Positions 1-5,918 of a stretch of DNA of 10,037 bases are shown here, piece by piece (positions within the stretch are counted from its first letter, which is position 1; every line of letters begins with the position of its first letter). The notes beneath the pieces were generated by a model. That model saw only the letters and a program-made list of their open reading frames with translations. It did not search any database and was not told where the DNA came from. The position numbers were made by a program, and so were the translations under genes. The DNA lies in the NCBI GenBank assembly GCA_950071955.1, contig CATMOC010000093.1, positions 1 to 10,037 of the forward strand, given 5' to 3'. This stretch comes from an uncultured Mesorhizobium sp. Its GTDB lineage: Bacteria; Pseudomonadota; Alphaproteobacteria; Rhizobiales; Rhizobiaceae.

Positions 1-1
1 A

Positions 2-90
2 CTGGCCCTGTGGGACTCACGCTCGGAAGAGGAATACGCAGGGGTACGCGCCTTTGCCCAGAAAGCCGGCCACATTCCCGGCGCCATTCA
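2..90 (+). CDS. Rhodanese (thiosulfate sulfurtransferase) fragment, joined in frame to the phytochrome
   Basis: The first ~29 codons (frame beginning at base 2, open to the window edge) read LALWDSRSEEEYAG, then VRAFAQKAGHIPGAI. This is the start of the C-terminal (catalytic) domain of a tandem rhodanese. From memory, Azotobacter RhdA has LAIWDARSPQEYRG followed by a stretch ending KGGHIPGAV, which aligns without gaps (W-D, R-S, E-Y, G, K, G-H-I-P-G-A identical). These enzymes transfer sulfane sulfur from thiosulfate or mercaptopyruvate via an active-site cysteine further downstream, which is not present here. After HIPGAI the frame continues as a bacteriophytochrome (QPHG) instead of the rhodanese N-x-E-W, so the gene is cut at about 71-90. 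No start codon is in view. The fragment looks gammaproteobacterial, unlike the following genes. The family call is confident; the exact break cannot be placed within the shared motif. Confidence 0.8.
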
Positions 91-2233
91 GCCGCACGGG
101 GTGTTGCTCGTGCTTGATCGGTCGGACCTGACCATCCTGCAGGCAAGCCGGAACGCGGCATCGATGCTCGGCGCGTCGATCGAAGCGGGCGCGCGGCTGG
201 CCGACATCCTCCCGGACATCGCCCGTGAAATCTCGGACGAGATGAGCTTGGAGGAAAGCGGGTTCCAGCAACAGTTCGACATCGGCGGGCGTCCCATGAA
301 TGCCGCGGCGCATCGGTCGGGCGAAACCCTGCTGCTGGAGTTGGAGACTGTTCCAGCCGAGGGGGAACGGTCGGTGGAGCGGCTGTTTCCGCGACTGCGG
401 CGGTTTGCCGACAGCCTGGCGGCGGCGCGGGACGATCAAGGGGCCGCCGAACTTCTGGCCCGGCACATCCGCGGCCTCACCGGTTTCGACCGGGTGCTCG
501 TCTACCGGTTCGATGAGGAATGGAACGGCCATGTGATCGGAGAGGACGGCAACGGTGTTCTGCCGTCGTATCTCGGACTGCGCTTTCCCGCCGGCGACAT
601 ACCGGCGCAAGCACGCCAACTCTACCGTCTCAACCGCGTGAGGATCATCCCCGACGTGAATTACGTCCCGGTTTCGATCGATCCGGATGAGGATCCGCGC
701 ACGGGGCAGCCGCTCGACCTAAGCTTCTCGATCCTGCGCAGCGTCGCGCCGATCCACCTCGAATACATGCGCAACATGGGGACCGCGGCCTCGATGTCCG
801 TCTCGATCGTTGTCGATGGCAAATTGTGGGGCCTCGTTGCGTGCCATAGCCGCAATCCGCACATGGTGGCGCTGAACGTGCGGGACGCGTGCGATTTCGC
901 CGTGCAATCGGCGGCGATGCAGATCGCAGGCCGCGAGAGGGCGCGCGAAGTCGCCAAACAAGTACAACTGGGAGAGACGTCGCGCCGGCTTCTGGCCGCC
1001 ATGACCTATGTCTCGGACTGGCGCAAGGGCATTTTCGCCCAGGAGCAGGATCTGCTCGCACAGGTCGGCGCCTCCGGGGCCGCCATCGTGGCCGAAGACG
1101 GATGCTGGTGTGCCGGTAAATGCCCCGGCGAAGCACAGATCCGCTCGATCGTGGACTGGCTGGAACGCAAGGGGACACCAGACATCGTCTCCACCGACCA
1201 CCTCGCCGAGGAGTTTCCTGACGCCGCGGAGTTCGCCGATGTCGGCAGCGGGCTGATCGCCATCACGATTTCGGAGCTGTATCCGAGCTGGTTGCTCTGG
1301 TTCCGACCCGAAGTGGTGCGGACCGTCGCCTGGGGCGGCGACCCCCACAAAGTGGTGCGCGAGGCCGGTCGGATCCATCCGAGAAAATCATTCGAGGCAT
1401 GGAAGGAGCAGCTCCGCCATCGCTCCACGCCATGGAGCCAGACGGAGATCGCGGCAGCGCGAAACCTGCGCGATGCCGTCGTCGGCATCGTCTTGCGCAG
1501 GGCCGAGGAACTGGCGCAACTGACGGAAGACCTCCAGCGCTCCAACAAGGAGCTCGAAGCCTTCTCCTATTCCGTGTCGCACGACCTGCGCGCGCCGTTC
1601 CGTCACATCGTGGGGTTCTCGGAACTCCTGCGCGAGCGGGAGAAGAACCTGGATCAGAAGTCCCGGCACTATCTGGATACCATCGCGGAATCCGCCGTTG
1701 CGGCCGGGCGCCTGGTCGACGACCTCCTGAACTTCTCCCACCTCGGTCGGACCGAACTGGCGTTCAAGAACGTCGACATGAACAAAGTGGTGAACGAGGT
1801 TCGCCAGTCGCTCGCCCTGGCAGCGAAGGGGAGACGGATTGTCTGGAACGTGGAAGAGCTCCCCTCGGCATGGGGAGACGCGACGCTGCTCAGGCAGGTC
1901 TGGCACAACCTCGTCGAAAACGCGGTCAAGTACACGCGCCCAAAGGAAGAGGCGGTGATATCGATCAGTGGCCGGAGAGAGGGCGAAGAGACCATCTATG
2001 CCATCGGCGACAATGGCGTCGGTTTCGATATGGCCTACATCGACAAGCTCTTCGGCGTGTTTCAACGACTCCAGCGTGTCGAGGATTTCGAAGGAACCGG
2101 CATCGGGCTGGCCCTGTCGCGCCGCGTCATCGAGCGGCATGGCGGTCGCATCTGGGCCGAAGGAGAGGTCGACAGAGGCGCGCGCTTCCACTTCGCGCTG
2201 CCGGTGAAGAAGAAAGGAGAGTACGGTGGCTGA
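71..2233 (+). CDS. bphP: Bacteriophytochrome sensor histidine kinase, 5' end missing
   Basis: This is a red/far-red photoreceptor kinase of the biliverdin-binding family. Domains in order are PAS (the HIPGAIQPHG motif at 71-100, then LLVLD), GAF (~440-950), PHY (~960-1480), a coiled linker (RRAEELAQLTEDLQRSNKEL), HisKA (SHDLRAP, phospho-acceptor His codon at 1580) and HATPase (N box NLVENAVKY from 1907; GDNGVGFDM; GTGIGLALS). The chromophore pocket appears complete. The PxxDIP aspartate is at 596, the pyrrole-water histidine in APIHLEYM at 755, the later histidine in VACHS at 845, and the PHY tongue motif PRKSF at 1379-1393. The GAF site that carries cysteine in plant and Cph1 phytochromes is Ile (codon 752), as expected for the bacterial type. 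The biliverdin-binding cysteine should lie six residues before HIPG, but that stretch belongs to the rhodanese fragment, so its state is unknown. A GTG at 101 lies inside the PAS motif and is not the true start. The stop overlaps the next gene by 8 nt. Confidence 0.93.
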   Translation, partial: HIPGAIQPHGVLLVLDRSDLTILQASRNAASMLGASIEAGARLADILPDIAREISDEMSLEESGFQQQFDIGGRPMNAAAHRSGETLLLELETVPAEGERSVERLFPRLRRFADSLAAARDDQGAAELLARHIRGLTGFDRVLVYRFDEEWNGHVIGEDGNGVLPSYLGLRFPAGDIPAQARQLYRLNRVRIIPDVNYVPVSIDPDEDPRTGQPLDLSFSILRSVAPIHLEYMRNMGTAASMSVSIVVDGKLWGLVACHSRNPHMVALNVRDACDFAVQSAAMQIAGRERAREVAKQVQLGETSRRLLAAMTYVSDWRKGIFAQEQDLLAQVGASGAAIVAEDGCWCAGKCPGEAQIRSIVDWLERKGTPDIVSTDHLAEEFPDAAEFADVGSGLIAITISELYPSWLLWFRPEVVRTVAWGGDPHKVVREAGRIHPRKSFEAWKEQLRHRSTPWSQTEIAAARNLRDAVVGIVLRRAEELAQLTEDLQRSNKELEAFSYSVSHDLRAPFRHIVGFSELLREREKNLDQKSRHYLDTIAESAVAAGRLVDDLLNFSHLGRTELAFKNVDMNKVVNEVRQSLALAAKGRRIVWNVEELPSAWGDATLLRQVWHNLVENAVKYTRPKEEAVISISGRREGEETIYAIGDNGVGFDMAYIDKLFGVFQRLQRVEDFEGTGIGLALSRRVIERHGGRIWAEGEVDRGARFHFALPVKKKGEYGG

Positions 2234-2675
2234 ACTTCCTCCGGTCCTCTTGGTGGAGGACAGTCCCAAGGATCTGGAGCTTACGCTCGCTGCGCTGGAA
2301 AAGTGCCAGCTGGCAAACGACATCGTTGTGGCCCGTGATGGCGAGGAAGCGCTCGACTATCTTTATGCGCGAGGTCGGTATGCGGGTCGCGACGGCAGCG
2401 ATCCCACTGTCGTCTTGCTCGACCTGAAGCTGCCCAAGATCGACGGGCTCGAGGTTCTGCAGCAGGTGAAGGGGGACGATGACCTGAAGCACATTCCCGT
2501 GGTCATGCTGACCTCCTCGCGCGAGGAACAGGATCTCGTCCGCAGCTATGCGCTTGGCGTCAACGCGTTCGTCGTAAAGCCGGTGGAATTTTCCGAGTTC
2601 TTCAAGGCCATCCAGGATCTGGGGGTCTTCTGGGCGATCCTGAACGAGGCCCCTCGGAGGTTTCGCCGCCCATGA
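2226..2675 (+). CDS. Rcp-type single-domain response regulator
   Basis: This 149-residue receiver-only protein belongs to the family that partners phytochrome kinases (Rcp1-like). The acidic pocket is E11-D12 (VEDS), and the phospho-acceptor is Asp66 in VVLLDLKLPKIDG. The switch residue is T96 in MLTSS, and the lysine is K118 in VVKPVEF. It has no DNA-binding domain, so it would act by protein contact or phosphotransfer. The GTG start at 2226 lies inside the last codons of the phytochrome gene and has AAGGAG at 2214-2219, six bases upstream. The 8-nt overlap indicates translational coupling with the kinase. By family knowledge the phytochrome phosphorylates Asp66. The onward target is not known, but the receiver-HWE kinase immediately downstream is the obvious candidate. 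The long insert between the first helix and the Asp strand (DYLYARGRYAGRDGSD) is typical of Rcp proteins. Confidence 0.93.
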   Translation: MAELPPVLLVEDSPKDLELTLAALEKCQLANDIVVARDGEEALDYLYARGRYAGRDGSDPTVVLLDLKLPKIDGLEVLQQVKGDDDLKHIPVVMLTSSREEQDLVRSYALGVNAFVVKPVEFSEFFKAIQDLGVFWAILNEAPRRFRRP

Positions 2676-3676
2676 TGGATACTACGGACAGGCAGGTCAC
2701 CATCCTCCTTCTCGAGGATAGCGACTTCGATGCGGAACTGATTTCGGAACATGTGCGTCAGGTATCGCCGGAACCAGATATCCTGCGGGCTATCGGCAGG
2801 CGGGACTATGTCGAGGCGCTGGAAAATGGCTGCTGCGACGTCATTCTCTCTGACTACTCTCTGCCCGGCTTTGACGGCATGGCGGCGCTCGACCTCGCCA
2901 TCGAGAAGGCGCCGAACACGCCGTTCATCTTCGTCTCCGGCGTGCTGGGCGAGGAGATAGCGATCGAATCCTTCAAGAAGGGAGCGACGGACTACGTTCT
3001 GAAGCAGCGGCTGATGCGGTTGCCGGCGGCAATCGACCGAGCCTTGGCGGAGGCGCGCGAAAAGGTGGAACGGAGGCGTGCGGAAGAGCAGCTGAAGCTC
3101 CTCGTGGCGGAACTAAGCCATCGTGTGAAGAACACGCTCGCAACGGTCATGTCCATCGTGCGACGCTCGGCGTCGAGAAGCAGCACCGTCGAGGATTACC
3201 AGCAGACCCTCACAAGTCGCTTGCGTGCGCTCTCCGACGCCCATGCGCTTCTGTTCGAATCCAACTGGGGTGAAACCGACCTGCGGCAGGTTCTGAAAAG
3301 AACACTGCATCCGTTTCGGCCGGGGCAGGGCGTCCACATCGGCATCTCCGGACCCGACGTGGTGCTGGAGCCCAAAGCCGCGCTTGCCCTCAGCCTCATC
3401 TTTCACGAACTCGTCACCAACGCGATGAAGTACGGCGCCCTGTCGACGGATAGCGGAAAGGTGGAAATCGAATGGAAAAAAAGCCCCGATGTCGACGCGG
3501 GGCAGCAGATACAGTTCACATGGCGTGAGACGGGTGGTCCACTCGTCGAGCCGTCGGAGCCCGGCTTCGGCCACACGCTGATCGCGCGCAGCGCCGAGTA
3601 TGAATTGGACGGAGAGGCCAGGATCGGGTTTCGACCGACCGGATTGGTATGTGAGATTCAGTTCGCCGCGGCTTGA
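2672..3676 (+). CDS. Hybrid receiver-HWE histidine kinase
   Basis: This 334-residue soluble protein has an N-terminal receiver domain followed by an HWE-type kinase core. In the receiver, E15-D16 form the acidic pocket. Asp61 in ILSDYSLPGFDG is the phospho-acceptor, Ser89 takes the Thr/Ser position, and Lys111 sits in TDYVLKQRLMRL. The kinase has the phospho-acceptor His150 in LSHRVKNTLA, the N box HELVTNAMKYGAL (Asn250) and the W284-R-E286-TGGP signature that, with its histidine, defines the HWE family. There is no membrane segment or PAS domain, so input probably comes through the receiver. The ATG at 2672 overlaps the previous stop by 4 nt (ATGA). GGAGG at 2656-2660 is the ribosome site, rather far upstream (11 bases), which fits coupling. 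Receiver-HWE proteins follow phytochrome genes in several alphaproteobacteria. Inference: phosphorylation state of the phytochrome pathway gates this kinase. Confidence 0.93.
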   Translation: MMDTTDRQVTILLLEDSDFDAELISEHVRQVSPEPDILRAIGRRDYVEALENGCCDVILSDYSLPGFDGMAALDLAIEKAPNTPFIFVSGVLGEEIAIESFKKGATDYVLKQRLMRLPAAIDRALAEAREKVERRRAEEQLKLLVAELSHRVKNTLATVMSIVRRSASRSSTVEDYQQTLTSRLRALSDAHALLFESNWGETDLRQVLKRTLHPFRPGQGVHIGISGPDVVLEPKAALALSLIFHELVTNAMKYGALSTDSGKVEIEWKKSPDVDAGQQIQFTWRETGGPLVEPSEPGFGHTLIARSAEYELDGEARIGFRPTGLVCEIQFAAA

Positions 3677-4065
3677 GCACGGCGCTGCTCGCGAACGAAC
3701 GTCCGCTGTATGATCTCCAGCAGCTTGTCCGTGGCGCAGGGCTTCGGAAGCATGGGAACGTCCTTCAGCCGCAGCTTGATATCTGGTAGATCGACGTAGC
3801 CGCTGCATACGACGGTCGGGATGCCGTTCCCGCGCAATTTTTCGATAAGTGGGAAAGAGTATTCCCCGCGCAGATTCATATCGACGATTGCGCCATCGAT
3901 CTCTTCATCGGCGGCCGCCATGGCCTTGTCGAGCCGCTCGCAAGGACCGACCACGTGGCAGCCGAAGTCCTCCAGCGTCGCCTCCATGTCCATAGCGATG
4001 AGCAGATCATCTTCGACCACCAGGATCCGGAGGCCGCTCAGTAGGTTCGAATTCAGAGATTGCAC
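3658..4065 (-). CDS. Single-domain response regulator, convergent with the HWE kinase
   Basis: This 135-residue receiver-only protein has E18-D19-D20 (VVEDD), the phospho-acceptor Asp62 in AIVDMNLRGE, Ser88 in VVCSGY and Lys108-Pro109 in LPKPC. The layout resembles alphaproteobacterial lone receivers that accept phosphate from HWE/HisKA_2 kinases, often in the general stress response. The motif here is CSGY rather than the FATGGY of the classic FATGUY group. The start is a GTG (MQSLNSNLLSG) with only a weak GGTGG-like ribosome site. Its last 19 bases overlap the end of the receiver-HWE kinase on the other strand, leaving no room for a terminator between them. It has its own promoter region (4066-4283). 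Inference: phosphate sink or relay for the neighbouring HWE kinase. A role outside that circuit cannot be excluded. Confidence 0.9.
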   Translation of the reverse strand: MQSLNSNLLSGLRILVVEDDLLIAMDMEATLEDFGCHVVGPCERLDKAMAAADEEIDGAIVDMNLRGEYSFPLIEKLRGNGIPTVVCSGYVDLPDIKLRLKDVPMLPKPCATDKLLEIIQRTFVREQRRAQAAAN

Positions 4066-4283
4066 GCTGGAACCACCCCACCTGTCGCGTCTTCTTCCGC
4101 CCCGGGATAGCGACGGAAAGTGGTTTTGCTCCTAAATGGGCCAAGTCGGCAAAAGTTCCGTTCCGATCCGAGCACCGGATTTCAATTGTCGGACGGCGGG
4201 TTGACTGTGACCGAAAATGCCTCGACGGTCTGGCTTCGGCGGCCTGAAATCTTCGCAACCAGAGGAAAGTGACGACAGGAACG
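4066..4283. other. Divergent intergenic region, 218 bp
   Basis: This region separates the lone response regulator (minus) from the CYTH-CHAD gene (plus). It holds the EcfG-like site described above. On the plus strand a TTGACT at 4201-4206 resembles a -35 box, but no convincing -10 follows at normal spacing. No open frame with protein-like content, strong hairpin or riboswitch-like structure was seen. Confidence 0.6.
4135..4159 (-). promoter_or_regulatory. Possible EcfG (general stress sigma factor) promoter for the lone response regulator
   Basis: On the minus strand GGAAC (4159-4155) is followed after exactly 16 bases by CATT (4138-4135). The alphaproteobacterial EcfG consensus is GGAAC-N16/17-CGTT, so there is one mismatch, in the -10 element. 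A second GGAAC lies directly upstream (4164-4160) but has no matching -10. The predicted transcript would start near 4128 and have a leader of about 60 nt before the GTG at 4065. The -35 match is perfect, but short motifs arise by chance, so this is suggestive only. Confidence 0.35.
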
Positions 4284-5873
4284 ATGAGCCAGGAGGTGGC
4301 GGATCACAAGCGGTCGGCGAACGACGGCAAGGAGGCGTCCGTCGAAGTGGAACTGAAATTCCTGGTCAAGCCGAAAGACCTCGCGGTGCTCGCCAGCGCG
4401 CCGGTTATCGAACGGTATGCGCGCAACGGCGGCACCGTGCGGAACCTGCGCTCCGTCTACTTCGATACGCCCGAGCGGAGATTGTGGAACGCAGGCTGGA
4501 CCTTGCGGGTCCGCAAGAGCGGCAGCCGGCATGTCATGACGGTCAAGTCCCTGGGGTCGTCCGGCGGAGGCATGATCGGACGCAGCGAGTGGGAAGCACC
4601 CGTCCGGACGATGGATCCCGACCTGGCGGCCCTGCCGGAGGAAGTACCCGACGCGTTCCGCAAGGCGGTCGAGGGCGCAGATTTGGCGGCCGTCCTGAAC
4701 ACGCAGGTGAAGCGCCGCGCGCGCAAGCTCGACCTGCCGGATGCCTGCATCGAACTGGCCGTCGATTCGGGCGAAATCATCGCTGGAGCTCGGCGCGAGG
4801 CGCTGAGCGAGATCGAACTCGAACTCGTCTCGGGCCGAGTGGGCGCACTCTACGACATCGGGCTCGAACTGCTCGACCTCGCGCCGGTCGAGATGAGCCT
4901 CTACAGCAAGGCCGCGCGCGGCTTCGATCTCACACTGGATCGCCCGCCGAGCTTCAAGAAGCCGGGTGGGGCGGACTTGCCGTCCGGCGTCGACCTCGAC
5001 GAGGCCTTCGCCGGCATGCTCGGCACGGCATTGCGGCACTTCGTCGACAACAGGCCGTCCGCGCTCGACGGGCGCCATCCGGAGGGCGTGCACCAGGTCC
5101 GCGTCGCGCTGAGAAGGCTCCGCTCGATCCTCAACATCGTCCACAAATCGACCGGATCGACGGAGGCCGCTTCCTTCGGCCAGGACGCCAGATGGATGTC
5201 TAGCGAGCAGGGAGACGCCCGGAACTGGGACGTCTTCATATGCGAGACGGTGCCGCCGATCGCCGCGGGGTGCCCGGATGTCGACGGGTTCGACGTGCTG
5301 GTCCGGTACGCCGGGGACGAACGGAGGCGTGGCTACGACAGGTCTCGCGCCGCGCTGGGCGACATGCGCGCGCTGCGGTTTCCGTTGGCCTTGGCGCGCT
5401 GGATCGAGGCACGTGGGTGGCGAACCGATGCTGCGGCGGACGTCCTGGAACGTCTCGGGCATCCAGCATCCGGTTACGCGAGTTCCGTTCTCGATCGGCA
5501 GTTCCGCAAGGTGCTGAAGCGCGGGCGCAAGTTCGCGAAGCTCAAGCCGGAAGAACGGCACGAGCTGAGGCTCGCCGTCAAGAAGCTGCGCTATCTGACG
5601 GATTTCCTTCTGCCGCTGTGCACAAAGATCAAGAAAGCCGCCCCGTTCATGAAGGCGCTCTCGCGGCTCCAGGACGGCCTCGGCCGCTACAACGACATGG
5701 CGACGATCGACCTGCTGCTTGGGGAGATCACGACGGAAGACCGTCCTGCTGCTTTCCACCGGGCCTGCGGGATCATCCATGGCTGGCAGGGACGTGATCT
5801 GTTGATCATGGAAGATGATCTCCGGGCGCGCTGGAAGGAGTTTTCCAGCCAGAAGGTTCCTTGGACGCACTGA
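4284..5873 (+). CDS. CYTH-CHAD protein, probable inorganic triphosphatase
   Basis: The N-terminal half is a CYTH triphosphate-tunnel domain. The signature ExExK is E21-V-E23-L-K25 (EVELKF), followed by VYFDTPERRLWNAGWTLRVR and later YSKAARG. The C-terminal half (from about residue 240) is a CHAD helical domain with its paired basic motifs HQVRVALRRLRS and HELRLAVKKLRY. CHAD domains bind polyphosphate. Escherichia coli YgiF, with the same order, hydrolyses inorganic tripolyphosphate, so the same activity is likely here; thiamine-triphosphate or polyphosphate-related roles are alternatives. At 529 residues it is longer than YgiF (about 430). The ATG at 4284 (AGGA three bases upstream) is chosen; a GTG at 4269 in the same frame adds five residues and has GAGG very close. 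Nothing membrane-like is visible. It converges on the oxidoreductase gene with 45 bases between. Confidence 0.9.
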   Translation: MSQEVADHKRSANDGKEASVEVELKFLVKPKDLAVLASAPVIERYARNGGTVRNLRSVYFDTPERRLWNAGWTLRVRKSGSRHVMTVKSLGSSGGGMIGRSEWEAPVRTMDPDLAALPEEVPDAFRKAVEGADLAAVLNTQVKRRARKLDLPDACIELAVDSGEIIAGARREALSEIELELVSGRVGALYDIGLELLDLAPVEMSLYSKAARGFDLTLDRPPSFKKPGGADLPSGVDLDEAFAGMLGTALRHFVDNRPSALDGRHPEGVHQVRVALRRLRSILNIVHKSTGSTEAASFGQDARWMSSEQGDARNWDVFICETVPPIAAGCPDVDGFDVLVRYAGDERRRGYDRSRAALGDMRALRFPLALARWIEARGWRTDAAADVLERLGHPASGYASSVLDRQFRKVLKRGRKFAKLKPEERHELRLAVKKLRYLTDFLLPLCTKIKKAAPFMKALSRLQDGLGRYNDMATIDLLLGEITTEDRPAAFHRACGIIHGWQGRDLLIMEDDLRARWKEFSSQKVPWTH

Positions 5874-5888
5874 GCCGCTCGCGGGTAT

Positions 5889-5906
5889 GCGCGAACGGGA
5901 TCGCGC
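5889..5906. terminator. Short hairpin between convergent genes, possible terminator
   Basis: GCGCGA (5889-5894) pairs perfectly with TCGCGC (5901-5906) around the six-base loop ACGGGA, inside the 45-bp gap between the stops of the CYTH-CHAD gene and the oxidoreductase. There is no T-tract on either side, so intrinsic termination would be weak. Position is the main argument. Confidence 0.3.
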
Positions 5907-5918
5907 GTCCGGTCGCGC

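Noticed and set aside
50..75. A bacteriophytochrome that has lost its biliverdin-binding cysteine (Phe at the expected position, codon 53)
   Set aside because: The residues before HIPG match a rhodanese and not a phytochrome N-terminus, so the native stretch that would carry the cysteine is simply not present. Its absence says nothing about the receptor.
101..103. GTG at 101 as the start of the phytochrome
   Set aside because: It falls inside the conserved PAS motif, directly after IQPHG, has no ribosome site and would remove essential PAS residues.
4182..5870. Long open frame (562 codons) on the minus strand
   Set aside because: It mirrors the CYTH-CHAD gene, whose motifs are unmistakable, and has no recognisable domain of its own.
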